Of a stretch of 60,174 bases of DNA, positions 16,797 through 26,713 are shown in pieces (the stretch's first letter is position 1; the number at the start of each line of letters is the position of its first letter). The stretch comes from Treponema sp. (GTDB lineage Bacteria; Spirochaetota; Spirochaetia; Treponematales; Breznakiellaceae): NCBI GenBank assembly GCA_012517385.1, contig JAAYUZ010000099.1, forward strand, positions 1-60,174, given 5' to 3'. The translations under genes and the position numbers were made by a program. The notes under the pieces were generated by a model that saw only the letters and a program-made list of their open reading frames with translations, was not told the DNA's origin and ran no database searches.

Positions 16797-17770
16797 AGCT
16801 CAGGCTTTATGCCGCGCTCTGTTTACTATCTATTCTCAGCCCCCTCGGAGCAGAAACCTTCAGGACTACCCTTAAAGGTTCAGTCGAGATATCTCCTCTT
16901 AAACCAGAAGGTAAAAGCCTTACACTGACCTATATAGATGCGGTATTGGTTACCCTCTCACCGGAATCGGCGTTTCTGAGAGGTATAGAGGTAGAACTGA
17001 AGGTCCCCCAGGTTTACCTGAAATACCGCAGCAGTGTAGGCATGTCCCTGTATAATGGTTTAAAAGAAATACAAAAACCTGGGGTAGTTGATTTTCAGCT
17101 TGAACGGCTTGCATTTGAGATTATCCCAGCAAAACTCCAGGCCGTATATCATATCCCGCTCAGGCAAGGACATGGCTTAAAAACAAGCCCCTATGTTACG
17201 GTGCCCACCGGAATAGTACAGCCCCAGACCTTTCCGCTTCTCATCAGACTGATGCCTCTTATAAAGGGCTTATCAGAAGAAGTGGAAACCATGGAATTTG
17301 GGCTGACTATCCGCCCTATTATTGCCGATGAGGGAGCTCTAAAACTACATATCAGAACCCCCGACTCAAAGAAAGACAAACCCTTTACAGTATTAATTGA
17401 CGATACGGTAATTCAAGATTTTTCCAAGGAACAGATATTAAAATCCGGGGAACATCACCTGAGTATCATCTCTGAGGATTACCGTTCAGAAAGTCGTACC
17501 TTTATCATTGAACGGGCCCGGACTTTGGATGTATCCATTGATTTACGGGATACGACCCCCATACTCCAATTCGAAGCCCCGGACAACACAAAGGTTTATC
17601 TTGATGATGACCTTATTAATAATCTGCGTCAGCTTAAAACCGTAGAACCTGGGGTGCATACGGTTCGTTTCCAGGTTGGCGATTATTCAGTGGTAAAACA
17701 GCTGACAATCGAAAAGGGAAAAACCTATAAAGTCGTTCTAACTGTAGATGTGTCTGTAAACGAAGAATAG
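16793..17770 (+). CDS. Exported protein with PEGA-like repeats
   Basis: A 325-residue protein with signal peptide (LYAALCLLSILSPLGAET). The first half is a beta-rich domain that I do not recognise. The second half has two PEGA-like units: KPFTVLIDDTVIQDF to LDVSIDL (about 200-260) and PDNTKVYLDDDLINN to VVLTVDV (about 265-320), each with the pattern of a short surface-exposed strand followed by a turn. Such domains are found in envelope proteins. It is coupled to the M23 gene by a 4-base overlap, which suggests a shared role in cell-wall or surface work. Function is unknown. Confidence 0.7.
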   Translation: MKLRLYAALCLLSILSPLGAETFRTTLKGSVEISPLKPEGKSLTLTYIDAVLVTLSPESAFLRGIEVELKVPQVYLKYRSSVGMSLYNGLKEIQKPGVVDFQLERLAFEIIPAKLQAVYHIPLRQGHGLKTSPYVTVPTGIVQPQTFPLLIRLMPLIKGLSEEVETMEFGLTIRPIIADEGALKLHIRTPDSKKDKPFTVLIDDTVIQDFSKEQILKSGEHHLSIISEDYRSESRTFIIERARTLDVSIDLRDTTPILQFEAPDNTKVYLDDDLINNLRQLKTVEPGVHTVRFQVGDYSVVKQLTIEKGKTYKVVLTVDVSVNEE

Positions 17771-17880
17771 CGGAACTTGATAAAATTAAGTAAAGAAGTT
17801 TTCTTTAAATCCGATGATATCAATGTCGGACCTATAGTTCCCCTCCCAAACCGCTATACTTCCGACGGCCACATTGGCAG

Positions 17881-17908
17881 GGCTGCCCCAAAAAGGCAGC
17901 CTTTTTTT
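17881..17908 (+). terminator. Terminator after the LysM-M23/PEGA unit
   Basis: GGCTGCC (17881-17887), loop CCAAAAA, GGCAGCC (17895-17901) and seven T residues. The 110 bases between the gene end and this hairpin hold no gene. Confidence 0.9.
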
Positions 17909-17924
17909 ATCAAACCTTTCATGC

Positions 17925-17960
17925 TTGACAAAAGGGCAAGGCTTCCGTAGGCTCATGGTC
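17925..17960 (+). promoter_or_regulatory. Promoter of PBP1A, start-codon-proximal
   Basis: TTGACA (17925-17930), spacer of 17, then TAGGCT (17948-17953). Seven bases later is the ATG at 17961. Transcription would begin at about the start codon, giving a leaderless message. Confidence 0.5.
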
Positions 17961-20537
17961 ATGGCATTTACGTTTAAGAAACCAAAGCGAAGAACCATTG
18001 TTGGCCTTATTACCCTGTTTGTACTCTTTATAGCAATTTTTCTCGGTATTGGAGTTGGTCTATTTGTAGCAGAAACGGTAAATATAAAGAATCAGGAAAA
18101 TTTCACCGATTTCGCCCCAGCCTTACCTACTAAACTTCTGGATATTAATGGGAATCTGATCACCGAATTTTCCGCCGAAGAAAAGCGGGAAATCATTGCT
18201 TTAAAGGATTTACCTCCCCATTTAATACATGCGGTTATTGCCCGGGAAGATCCAGACTTTTATAAGCATCATGGCTATAGTTTAAAGGCTATTGTACGGG
18301 CTGTTTTTGGTCAAATTATAGGGAAAAACCTCGGTGGTGGCTCAACCATTACACAGCAGTTAGCGGGAACTCTCTATCTTGACCGTTCAGAACGATCTAT
18401 AACCAGAAAATTGCGAGAGTTATGGTGGGCCCTGCAACTGGAGAGACGGTATAGCAAAAACGAAATTCTTGAATTGTACCTTAATAAGATGTACATGGGC
18501 GCCGGCACCTATGGGGTAGAAGCAGCCAGTAAGTATTTTTTTGGCCATAGTGCACGGGAGATAACCCTGGCAGAAGCGGCAATTCTCGTTATTCAGCTTT
18601 CAAGCCCGGCTAGATACAATCCCCTGGATAATCCAAATATCGCCCGGGATCGGCAGAAGGCCGTTCTGGATAAAATGGTAGAGCTTGGATATACCACAAG
18701 GAAAGAGGCTGATGCATCCTTTGAAGATTATTGGGCGAATTATGACTATACCAGGGTCTCCACATCTGCCTATTTTGCCCGGGATGATAAAGCCCCCTGG
18801 TTCAGTGAGTATGTCCGCCGACAGCTGGAAAACATGCTCTACGGTTCCCTCGATCTATATAAGGACGGTTTTGTTGTTAAAACGACTTTAGACCTGAATT
18901 TTCAGGCTGCAGCGGATCGGCAGATGGCTCTGGGGCTTGCCCAGGCAAACGAAGAATATAAAAAGACCATTAATACCCGGCTCGATGCTGCTGAAGCACT
19001 ATATGTGCCTATTATAGACCTTCTCTCGCTATCCTTTGGAATTGACGAGATTCATGCTACATCGGAAACTAAAAGTAGCCAGAATGCCATGGACCGTTTT
19101 GTAAAACGGCTTAATCCGGTGCTCGACGTAGCAGCCCTTATGTTTAACATTCAAAATGTAAAAATGATTACCAATACAGCCTATGGAAAACTTAAAACTA
19201 TTGCAGAAAAGAATACCGTAGAAGGGGCTCTCATCTCTATTGAAAACGAAACCGGCTATATTAAGGCCATGATCGGAGGTTCAAAATACGATCAGAGCAA
19301 CCAGCTGATCCGGGCTGTGCAGGGAAAGATCATGCCGGGAAGCTCCTTTAAGCCCCTTTACTATTCAGCAGCTATCGATTCCAGAAAATATACCCCCGCA
19401 TCCCTCATATACGATTCACCGGTGGTATTTTATAACGAAGACGGAACCCCATATATACCATTAAATTACAAGGGGGAATGGAAAGGACCGGTCCTGCTTT
19501 GGTATGCCCTTGCCCAATCTATGAACGTACCATCCCTAAAAATACTCGATGGTATCGGATTCGATGCGGCTATAGACCGTGCAGCCCTGCTGCTCGGCAT
19601 TACAGACCCGGAAGAAAAACGAAAAACCTTTCCCCGTCTGTATCCCCTGGGATTGGGTGTTATCAGTGTAGCTCCGATTCAGATGGCCAGGGCCTTTGCG
19701 GTCTTTGCCAATCAGGGCAGAGAGGTAAGTCCCATTGCCATACTTCAGGTGGAGGACCGGAACGGCAAAATATTCCTGGACCCTGAAAAGGAACTGCGCC
19801 TGCAGCAGAAACGAAAGGGCTCGTCAATCCAGCTTATCAGCCCCCAAACAGCCTATGTAATGACGGCCCTTCTAGAAAAAACCGTACAGAGCGGTACCCT
19901 GGCATATGCATCGGGCTATGGAACCAAGTTTACCTACACCGACACTAATGGTAAAAAATATACTATTCCTGCAGCTGGTAAAACCGGCACCACCCAAAAC
20001 TGGGCCGATGCCTGGACCGTCGGTTATACGCCCTACTATACCACCGCAGTCTGGTTTGGTTTTGACCGGCCAGGGAATTCTCTTGGTGTCACCCAAACGG
20101 GTGCAACTATCGCAGGCCCTGTCTGGGCTAACTACATGAGGGAAATTCATCGGGGACAGCCGATGAAAGATTTTGTTCGCCCCTCAACAGGTCTTATTGA
20201 TGTTACGGTCTGTGCAAAATCGGGCTTATTGCCTACACCTTACTGTACTGATGGCACCATTACACTGACCTTTCTTGAAGGCACCCAGCCTCAGAAATAT
20301 TGTGACATTCATGATGCAGGGGGCCAGTATACTCAGCAGGCTCTGGAGATCATGAAACAGGATACGTTCCATATTGATGATACGGAATTGCAAAATAGTT
20401 TAAAACTGCCTTCTCTGAATCTTGACACCCTCCCTGCAACAGGTCCTGCCAATAAAACTGGAAGTGAAAATAACAGTGATGGCGGCAATATACCCACTAA
20501 TCCTGTTAATCAGGATTACAATCCTCTGTTAGACTAA
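17961..20537 (+). CDS. Penicillin-binding protein 1A, bifunctional glycosyltransferase/transpeptidase
   Basis: An 858-residue class A PBP that polymerises and cross-links peptidoglycan at the outer face of the inner membrane. A basic N-terminus and one membrane helix (TIVGLITLFVLFIAIFLGIGVG) are followed by the GT51 domain with the catalytic Glu in VIAREDPDFYKHHGYS, GGGSTITQQLAGTLY and RKLRELWWALQLERRYSKNEILELYLN. The transpeptidase has PGSSFKPL (SxxK), SMNVPS (SxN) and AAGKTGTTQ (KTG). The C-terminus is rich in Asn, Gly and Pro. The ATG at 17961 is favoured by promoter position; another ATG at 17955 is possible. The ParB-domain gene follows by 9 bases. Confidence 0.95.
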   Translation: MAFTFKKPKRRTIVGLITLFVLFIAIFLGIGVGLFVAETVNIKNQENFTDFAPALPTKLLDINGNLITEFSAEEKREIIALKDLPPHLIHAVIAREDPDFYKHHGYSLKAIVRAVFGQIIGKNLGGGSTITQQLAGTLYLDRSERSITRKLRELWWALQLERRYSKNEILELYLNKMYMGAGTYGVEAASKYFFGHSAREITLAEAAILVIQLSSPARYNPLDNPNIARDRQKAVLDKMVELGYTTRKEADASFEDYWANYDYTRVSTSAYFARDDKAPWFSEYVRRQLENMLYGSLDLYKDGFVVKTTLDLNFQAAADRQMALGLAQANEEYKKTINTRLDAAEALYVPIIDLLSLSFGIDEIHATSETKSSQNAMDRFVKRLNPVLDVAALMFNIQNVKMITNTAYGKLKTIAEKNTVEGALISIENETGYIKAMIGGSKYDQSNQLIRAVQGKIMPGSSFKPLYYSAAIDSRKYTPASLIYDSPVVFYNEDGTPYIPLNYKGEWKGPVLLWYALAQSMNVPSLKILDGIGFDAAIDRAALLLGITDPEEKRKTFPRLYPLGLGVISVAPIQMARAFAVFANQGREVSPIAILQVEDRNGKIFLDPEKELRLQQKRKGSSIQLISPQTAYVMTALLEKTVQSGTLAYASGYGTKFTYTDTNGKKYTIPAAGKTGTTQNWADAWTVGYTPYYTTAVWFGFDRPGNSLGVTQTGATIAGPVWANYMREIHRGQPMKDFVRPSTGLIDVTVCAKSGLLPTPYCTDGTITLTFLEGTQPQKYCDIHDAGGQYTQQALEIMKQDTFHIDDTELQNSLKLPSLNLDTLPATGPANKTGSENNSDGGNIPTNPVNQDYNPLLD

Positions 20538-20546
20538 GGGTAGGAT

Positions 20547-20936
20547 ATGCAAATTCCTATTGAAGACATAAAAATTAAAAGGAGAATACGAAAGGATCTG
20601 GGAGATCTCAACGCCCTCTCTGAAAGTTTAAGGCGTTATGGACAGATGCATCCTATTCTTATCAATAAAAAGAATGTGCTCATATCAGGCCGGCGCCGCT
20701 TAGAGGCCGCAAAACGTTTAGGGTGGCGGACCATCAATGCCCAGCTTATCGATGCGGGGGATGAATTAGCAAAACTTGAATTTGAACTGGAAGAAAACAT
20801 TCAGAGACAGGGTTTAACCAATGAAGAAATACAAGCAGCCATGAACCGTATACAAAAACTGCGCAACCCCGGTTTTTTCCGCCGCATCTGGAACAGTATT
20901 GTCAGATTTTTCAGGAACCTGTTTCATTTAGATTAG
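20547..20936 (+). CDS. ParB N-terminal-domain miniprotein
   Basis: A 129-residue protein. IPIEDIKIKRRIRKDLGDLNALSESLRRYGQMHPILI and LISGRRRLEAAKRLGW are the ParB/sulfiredoxin-like nuclease domain (the GxRR-type box is ISGRRRLEAAK), and LEFELEENIQRQGLTNEEI the following helix. There is no helix-turn-helix or dimerisation domain as in true ParB. Instead it ends with a basic aromatic amphipathic stretch, FFRRIWNSIVRFFRNLFHLD, that looks membrane-binding. True ParB binds CTP through the GxxRxxA box; whether this one does is untested. It lies 9 bases after PBP1A with a GGATATG-type start context, so it is probably co-expressed with cell-wall synthesis. Confidence 0.75.
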   Translation: MQIPIEDIKIKRRIRKDLGDLNALSESLRRYGQMHPILINKKNVLISGRRRLEAAKRLGWRTINAQLIDAGDELAKLEFELEENIQRQGLTNEEIQAAMNRIQKLRNPGFFRRIWNSIVRFFRNLFHLD

Positions 20937-20971
20937 AACTCTGGGCTTACCTTGGTTACTTTGCCGATGTT

Positions 20972-21007
20972 AGGGGCTGGCTCACCACAATAAGTCGGCC
21001 CGCCCCT
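20972..21007. terminator. Hairpin between convergent genes
   Basis: AGGGGCTGGCT (20972-20982) pairs with the arm at 20997-21007 ending GCCCCT, with one mismatch. There is no clear T tract. It lies between the ParB-domain gene and EF-G, which end toward each other. Confidence 0.5.
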
Positions 21008-21019
21008 ATTATAAGCCTA

Positions 21020-23047
21020 TCACCCCTGCTTTTTCTCGAAGTGGGAGAATTCCATGGAGAAGGTAGCCCGGCCCTGGCTGACCGAACGGAGGGCTGTCAT
21101 AAAGCCGAACATTTTTGCCATGGGGGCCTGGGCCTTTACATGGTCTACTGTTGCCTTGGAATCCATACTGTGAACAATTCCACCCCGCTGGATAATAAGG
21201 CTGATCACATCCCCTACAAACTCCTTGGGGGATATGAGGGTTACGGCCATGATGGGTTCCAATAAGAAGGGATCCGCATTCCGGCAGGCTTCATCAAAGG
21301 CCATGCTGGCGCAGGCTTCAAAGGCAAACTCTGAACCGGTAAGCTCCGAGTATTCCAGATCGACGAGGGTCACCCCAATATCGATACAGGGGTAGCCCAT
21401 AACAATCCCCGAAGGGAAAGCCCCATTGATGCCCCGTTCAATGGCATCGAATATCTCTTCCGGAGCTTTATTCTTTTTGGCTGCACAGGTATAGCGATTT
21501 CCCGAACCTCGGGGGAGGCCTTCTACTTTTAAGGTCAGTTTTGCCTCATGTTCCTTACCAGCCAGAACCCGGGAGAACTGTTGTGTATGCTCCACCGTTT
21601 TGGCGATCGATTCCCGATAGGTAACCTGAGGATTTCCAACCTTGGCTCCCACATTATATTCCTTCAGGATCCGGGTTACCAGCACATCCAGATGCAGTTC
21701 CCCCATGCCGGAAATGATGAGCTGTCCCGTTTCTTCATTTTCCTTGGTGGTAAAGGTGGGATCTTCCTTGGCAAGTATGGCGAGAACCTCCCGCAGTTTA
21801 TCCTGTTCAGAGATACTTTTTGGTTCAATAGCCACAGAAATAACCGGTTCTGGGAAATGCATCTTTTCAAGTACCACTGGCCAGCCTTCGCTGCCGATAG
21901 TATCCCCGGTCTGAGCCTCCTTCATACCGATAATAACACCGATATCACCGGCAGAAAGTACATCCATGGGTTCACTTTTATTGGAATGCATCCTCAGGAT
22001 CCGATTAGCCCTTTCCCGCTTTTTCTTTCCCACATTAAAGACTACTGTACCAGGTTTAAAACTACCTGAGTACATACGAACATAGCAGAGGCTGCCCGCT
22101 TCCCTATCATATTGAATTTTAAAAACCAGCCCCAGGGGAGTTCCATGGGGATCACAGGGAACCTGTACTTCCTCTTCTTTTTTTAGATGGTGGCCGATCG
22201 CGGGTCCAACCTCATCGGGGGCGGGAAGAAAATCTACGACCGCATCGATCAGAGGCTGGACGCCCATATTCCGTCTTGAGGCTCCGCAGAGAAGGGGCAC
22301 AAATTTATCCTTAATAACCGCCTTCCGCAATTCCTTCTTCATCAAATCCAATGGTATTTCCTGCCCGTTTAAATACAGGTCCGTAATAGCCTCTGAATGT
22401 TCAGAAAGGGCATCGATAAGTTTTTCCCGCCATTCCCGGGCTAATGCTGCATGTTCCTGAGAAAGGGGGCTGAATATCATTTTTTCACCATCAGTTGCAG
22501 AATCCCAGCGAATTTCCCGCATTTCAAGGAGATCGATTACCCCTTCAAAAGCGCTTTCCCTGCCGATTGGTAATTGTATCGGGACCGCCTGGGCTCCCAG
22601 TTTTGTTTTAATATCTTCCAAAACCTGAAAAAAATCAGAACCCATCCGGTCCATTTTATTGATATACCCGATACGGGGAACCTTGTATCGGTCAGCCTGG
22701 TGCCAGACCGTTTCTGTCTGGGGTTCTACACCACTTACGGCACAAAAAATACAGATCGCCCCGTCAAGAACCCGGAGGGACCGCTCTACCTCGGCGGTAA
22801 AATCCACGTGTCCGGGGGTATCGATTATATTTATCTGATGATCCTTCCAATACGTTGTAGTTGCGGCACTCTGAATGGTGATGCCCCGCTCCTGCTCCTG
22901 CTCCATCCAGTCCATAATGGCTTCGCCGTCGTCTACTTCGCCGATACGATGGCTTTTTCCGGTATAATAGAGGATCCGTTCTGTAGTAGTTGTTTTTCCG
23001 GCATCTATATGGGCCATTATGCCGATGTTGCGCATCCGTTCCAGCAT
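21020..23047 (-). CDS. fusA: Elongation factor G paralogue
   Basis: A 675-residue translational GTPase. The P-loop is [13 protein letters not shown], switch I lies near [11 protein letters not shown], and [17 protein letters not shown] and [11 protein letters not shown] complete the G domain. Domains II-V follow, with the domain IV tip at [19 protein letters not shown]. Spirochaetes commonly carry two EF-G genes, one for translocation and one for ribosome recycling. This one stands alone, not next to rpsL, rpsG or tuf, which suggests a paralogue, but the window cannot say which role it has. GCAGGAGA precedes the ATG. The gene has no unusual features in motifs or length. Confidence 0.9.
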   Translation of the reverse strand: MLERMRNIGIMAHIDAGKTTTTERILYYTGKSHRIGEVDDGEAIMDWMEQEQERGITIQSAATTTYWKDHQINIIDTPGHVDFTAEVERSLRVLDGAICIFCAVSGVEPQTETVWHQADRYKVPRIGYINKMDRMGSDFFQVLEDIKTKLGAQAVPIQLPIGRESAFEGVIDLLEMREIRWDSATDGEKMIFSPLSQEHAALAREWREKLIDALSEHSEAITDLYLNGQEIPLDLMKKELRKAVIKDKFVPLLCGASRRNMGVQPLIDAVVDFLPAPDEVGPAIGHHLKKEEEVQVPCDPHGTPLGLVFKIQYDREAGSLCYVRMYSGSFKPGTVVFNVGKKKRERANRILRMHSNKSEPMDVLSAGDIGVIIGMKEAQTGDTIGSEGWPVVLEKMHFPEPVISVAIEPKSISEQDKLREVLAILAKEDPTFTTKENEETGQLIISGMGELHLDVLVTRILKEYNVGAKVGNPQVTYRESIAKTVEHTQQFSRVLAGKEHEAKLTLKVEGLPRGSGNRYTCAAKKNKAPEEIFDAIERGINGAFPSGIVMGYPCIDIGVTLVDLEYSELTGSEFAFEACASMAFDEACRNADPFLLEPIMAVTLISPKEFVGDVISLIIQRGGIVHSMDSKATVDHVKAQAPMAKMFGFMTALRSVSQGRATFSMEFSHFEKKQG

Positions 23048-23157
23048 TCTGTTCTCCTGCGGGGATTTTACCCGAAGAAGGGTCTACGTTGCAAGGGAAG
23101 TAAGTATTCGCAACATCGGCTGAGCGTATCTGTAAAGTGGGACCGGGGTTACACTCT

Positions 23158-23904
23158 TTATAGACGGAACAATTTTCGTAGAGAAGCTTTTTTCATAATA
23201 CGGTAATGCAGATAAAAGAGGAGCCCCCCCATAGGAATACAAACAAAGGAAACTATCACTGACCAGTCCAATGATAGCCTGTGGTAGAGGTTTAAATCGA
23301 TAATTCCTTCCAGACCGACACACAGGAGGCTTACCGCAAGCAACAGAATTGCGAACACATTTAAGCCCTTCCTGCGGGAAATTCCAATAAAGAGAGCGGC
23401 CAGGGTAATACAGAGTTCAACAAGAATCGTGATCGGGAGTCCATAGTTCAAATACCAGCTGATGTGTCCATCCAAAACATCCAGGACAAAGATGAGCAGG
23501 GGAATACTCGGGCCCAGAACTGCAAATATTATCCAGGGATACTTTTTTAAAATCAATGGAATGCAGATGACGAGCCATAACATAAGGATGCCAAGGCCTG
23601 CATACAGGGACCAGGAAAGCTGATGTTCAGCAAAGAGATTAGCAAGGACAGTAACAATCAGGGCAATACCCAAAAAAACGGAGATTAGCTCAACAGCAAT
23701 GATGCTGTTGAGCTTCGGTTCTATTTCATCAACCTGCACAGGTCGTTTCTCTTTTCCCGATCTAAAGGATGGATATTCTGTTGAACCCGGTAGGTGTTGT
23801 GTTTCTGTGCGTTGCAATTCCCCCTCCACCGTTGCTTTGCCGCAGAGTGGACACCGTTCATCGGTTTCACGCACTATAACTAAACAATACGGACAATGTC
23901 TCAT
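23158..23904 (-). CDS. Zinc-ribbon membrane protein (DUF6320-like)
   Basis: A 248-residue protein. An N-terminal zinc ribbon (CPYCLVIVRETDERCPLC) is followed by a ~40-residue linker and about seven membrane helices (LNSIIAVELISVFLGIALIVTVLANLF and onward), ending with a short basic tail. Its ATG overlaps the stop of the upstream acyltransferase gene. I recall proteins of this type being found beside condensation-domain acyltransferases in Firmicutes, which fits the pair here. The role may be to hold or supply substrate at the membrane; no catalytic residues are visible. Confidence 0.6.
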   Translation of the reverse strand: MRHCPYCLVIVRETDERCPLCGKATVEGELQRTETQHLPGSTEYPSFRSGKEKRPVQVDEIEPKLNSIIAVELISVFLGIALIVTVLANLFAEHQLSWSLYAGLGILMLWLVICIPLILKKYPWIIFAVLGPSIPLLIFVLDVLDGHISWYLNYGLPITILVELCITLAALFIGISRRKGLNVFAILLLAVSLLCVGLEGIIDLNLYHRLSLDWSVIVSFVCIPMGGLLFYLHYRIMKKASLRKLFRL

Positions 23905-25223
23905 AGGTGGTACTCTCCTTCATTCTGACTACTTATTACAAAAACATCGATATCAAAAGATGACAGTTTGGAAAAAAACCGGCGTTCAAAATCCTTATCC
24001 CGGACCATACTCCCGATATTGATGTAGAGCCGATTCTGCCAGGTAAGGGCCCCCACATTAGCCCCGGTAGTTCGCGCCCTGGATGGAATAAAGCTGAAGC
24101 GAACCACATGGGAAGCAAAGGGTTCTGGCAGGTCTATGATACCCACATTAGAAAGAGAGCCAGAATAGGCCCCCACACCGATTATGGCATTAATAATCCT
24201 TAGCACCAGGGTTTTTACGGGCAGAATGACAATCTTGCCTAAGGGGTTCCGTTCACCCCCAACATTCCGTTTAAGCTGCCGCACCAGTTCCTTCTCTTCG
24301 AGGCCAATCTGCATTTGATGATGAACCCGTCTCAGAAGTTCCTCGAATGTCCAGTGTCCAAGTCTTACATCAATATAGGGGGCTACAAACAAAAAGAAAT
24401 TCCGCAAGGATTTAGAAGGATAGTTTTTCCTTAAATTTACCGGGACCTGCACAGAAATGATTTTTTTTGCCTTCTTTTGGGCTCTCCACGGAAGAGCTTC
24501 GTACAAATCCTGAAGCACATCCAGATGAACCGCTGTTAGGAATTCTGTCAGCGAAACCTTATAATTCTTTGCTACAGCCAACACCTGCTGCACATCCATG
24601 GAACCCAGGGTTTCTCGATAGGCGATAAACATACGGGGGCCAGGGATAGTGAAGGCTTGCCCTGTTTTATCGGGGACCGTGGCGGTGGGTCTGAAATATT
24701 TATTATATCCGTCTTCGGCCTCTTCGCTATCTGCCGGCTCCCGGGGATGCTTAATACCGGCCGCTTGCAGGGTACTATCATCAATATCGGTACCGATGCC
24801 TATTCTACGAAGGTATTCCACCGTGAGGGCCCGCATAAAGGCGATGGCACCAGTACCATCGGTGATCACATGATGAAATTCTACGGATATACGCCTGCCA
24901 TAGGCAAAAATCCGTACCGCTGGGCGGTCCCCACCCCTGGGCATGGGAGCACAGGGATACGGTAATTCCTTTTCTACCCGGGGAGGCTTTGATACGGGGT
25001 CAAGATAATGCCAGAATACTCCACTGCGAAGGCGTACAAAAAAATAGGGGAACCGGGGAAACAGGGCATCTACCGCATCCTGCAGGGCAGGCACAACTAT
25101 GGGTGCATCTAACTCACCATAAAATCTGAAAACAAATGGTCCCGAGGCTCCAGCGATGGCAGCCATAAAAATGGCACTATTATCCAGGGAATAAAAAATA
25201 TCGTCGTGTTTTTTCAGGGCCAT
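23901..25223 (-). CDS. Condensation-fold acyltransferase (alcohol acetyltransferase-like)
   Basis: A 440-residue protein of the chloramphenicol-acetyltransferase/condensation-domain superfamily. The catalytic motif HHxxxDG is intact in SVEFHHVITDGTGAIAFMRAL (about residue 130). VPVNLRKNYPSKSLRNFFLFVAPYIDVRLG and YSGSLSNVGIIDLPE correspond to the floor-loop and the conserved NxG region. Members join an acyl-CoA to an alcohol or amine. The ATG at 25223 is preferred to an in-frame TTG at 25241; it lacks a Shine-Dalgarno sequence and has TATAAT 7 bases upstream. It is coupled to the zinc-ribbon membrane protein by a 4-base overlap. The substrate is unknown, with no biosynthetic cluster around it. 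Confidence 0.75.
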   Translation of the reverse strand: MALKKHDDIFYSLDNSAIFMAAIAGASGPFVFRFYGELDAPIVVPALQDAVDALFPRFPYFFVRLRSGVFWHYLDPVSKPPRVEKELPYPCAPMPRGGDRPAVRIFAYGRRISVEFHHVITDGTGAIAFMRALTVEYLRRIGIGTDIDDSTLQAAGIKHPREPADSEEAEDGYNKYFRPTATVPDKTGQAFTIPGPRMFIAYRETLGSMDVQQVLAVAKNYKVSLTEFLTAVHLDVLQDLYEALPWRAQKKAKKIISVQVPVNLRKNYPSKSLRNFFLFVAPYIDVRLGHWTFEELLRRVHHQMQIGLEEKELVRQLKRNVGGERNPLGKIVILPVKTLVLRIINAIIGVGAYSGSLSNVGIIDLPEPFASHVVRFSFIPSRARTTGANVGALTWQNRLYINIGSMVRDKDFERRFFSKLSSFDIDVFVISSQNEGEYHL

Positions 25224-25342
25224 ACCGCTAATTATAGACAATTTTTACAATTTTTTGTTGCATTTTTTTAATTGCCCCCTTTTCATTTTCCTGGATTCCA
25301 ATTATTTTACTAATAAAGTCAACTTTAACCGGGAGGTTATCT

Positions 25343-26641
25343 ATGGCAACAGCACCACAGAAAGGGCCTTACTTTGGCACCAGCGCGGTTCATGGCGGAC
25401 AAAAGCCAGATCCCACTACCCTATCCAGGGCTCCGGCGGTTTACAGGACCAGTTCCTTTGTGTTCAAAAATGCGGAACATGCGGCAAATCTTTTTGCACT
25501 TAAGGAATTCGGCAACATCTATTCACGCCTGGGAAATCCTACCAATGATATGCTGGAAGCCATGGTAAGCGAACTGGAGGGAGGAGCCGCATCGGTTTCG
25601 GTTGCCTCGGGAACGGCAGCCATATTCAATACAGTTATTACCATAGCCCGCGCCGGTGACGAAATAGTTTCGGCCAGCAATCTCTACGGCGGGACCTACA
25701 CCATGTTCGATGCAATTCTTCCGGATCTGGGGATAACAACCCGGTGGGCGGATATCAAGGAACTTGTCAGTTTTGAAAGGGCTATTACCGAAAAAACCAG
25801 ACTTATTTATATCGAAACCATTGGGAACCCCTCCCTTGATATGGCAGATGTACGGGCCATAGCGGATATAGCCCATAAACATCGGCTTCCCCTCGTTGTT
25901 GATGGGACCTTTACCACTCCCTATCTTTTAAGAACCATTGAACATGGAGCAGATATCGTCATAAATTCTCTGACCAAATGGATGGGAGGACATGGGACAG
26001 CTATCGGCGGCATTGTCACCGATGCAGGAACCTTTGACTGGTATGACCCCAAATTCTCTCTTTTTACTCAACCGGATAAAAACTATCACGGACTCCGCTG
26101 GGCTATCGATTTACCGGAAGAACTCCGTAAAATCGCCTTTGCACTCCGATTCAGGACTGTACCCTTACGAAACCTGGGGGCCTGTCTGTCTCCGGACAAT
26201 GCCTGGCTCTTTATTCAGGGGATAGAAACCCTGCACCTGAGGATGCCCCGGCATAGTGAAAATGCCCTGGAAGTAGCCAAATTTTTACAGAAACACCCTG
26301 CAGTCGCCTGGGTGCGTTATCCGGGACTGCCTGAAGACCCCAGTTACCCCACAGCTTCCAAATATTTAAGCCGGGGCTTTGGTGGTATGGTGGTGTTTGG
26401 GGTAAAAGGCGGTAAGACGGCAGGGGAACGATTTATAGATAAACTACGGCTCTTTTCCCATCTGGCCAATGTGGGGGACGCTAAATCCCTGGCACTGCAT
26501 CCTGCCAGCACGTCCCACTCACAGCTTACTGAAGAACAGCAGCGTTCAGGAGGACTAACACCGGATCTGGTACGGCTTTCAATAGGTCTTGAGGATATCA
26601 GGGATATTATCGCTGACCTTGACCAGGCCCTCTCTATGTAA
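25343..26641 (+). CDS. metY: O-acetylhomoserine sulfhydrylase
   Basis: A 432-residue PLP enzyme of the Cys/Met metabolism family. SVASGTAAIFNTVITIARAGDEIVSASNLYGGT binds cofactor phosphate, VVDGTFTTPYLLRTIEHGADIVINSLTKWMGGHGTAIGG has the Schiff-base lysine in SLTKW, and NVGDAKSLALHPASTSHSQLT is the typical C-terminal block. It makes homocysteine from O-acetylhomoserine and sulfide. The start has GGGAGG seven bases upstream. The stop codon TAA lies inside a 33-bp segment repeated at 37.7 kb. It is convergent with the galactan locus and is itself not transcriptionally linked to it. Confidence 0.95.
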   Translation: MATAPQKGPYFGTSAVHGGQKPDPTTLSRAPAVYRTSSFVFKNAEHAANLFALKEFGNIYSRLGNPTNDMLEAMVSELEGGAASVSVASGTAAIFNTVITIARAGDEIVSASNLYGGTYTMFDAILPDLGITTRWADIKELVSFERAITEKTRLIYIETIGNPSLDMADVRAIADIAHKHRLPLVVDGTFTTPYLLRTIEHGADIVINSLTKWMGGHGTAIGGIVTDAGTFDWYDPKFSLFTQPDKNYHGLRWAIDLPEELRKIAFALRFRTVPLRNLGACLSPDNAWLFIQGIETLHLRMPRHSENALEVAKFLQKHPAVAWVRYPGLPEDPSYPTASKYLSRGFGGMVVFGVKGGKTAGERFIDKLRLFSHLANVGDAKSLALHPASTSHSQLTEEQQRSGGLTPDLVRLSIGLEDIRDIIADLDQALSM

Positions 26642-26667
26642 AGCCCAGAGAAAAGTCGCTAATAATT
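26635..26667. repeat. 33-bp direct repeat, left copy
   Basis: It matches 37708-37740 at 31 of 33 positions in the same orientation. The two differences are C/T transitions. The copy on the right is the 3' end of a gene; this one covers the metY stop and the bases after it. On the minus strand it would encode IISDFSLGFT and a stop codon, against IIGDFSLGFA and a stop in the right copy. Confidence 0.9.
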
Positions 26668-26669
26668 GA

Positions 26670-26702
26670 GCTCTTTTAAAACTAAGGGAGTTTTGAAAGA
26701 GC
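26670..26702. repeat. Class II intergenic palindrome
   Basis: GCTCTTTTAAAACT (26670-26683), loop AAGGG, AGTTTTGAAAGAGC (26689-26702): 14 bp with one G-T pair. The core AAAACT/AGTTTT and loop match the copies at 35638 and 35823. It lies just after metY and at the left edge of the galactan segment. Confidence 0.8.
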
Positions 26703-26713
26703 CCCTTTTATCA

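Noticed and set aside
21020-23047. Primary EF-G of a str operon
   Set aside because: rpsL, rpsG and tuf are absent next to it; a paralogue is more likely, although role cannot be assigned.
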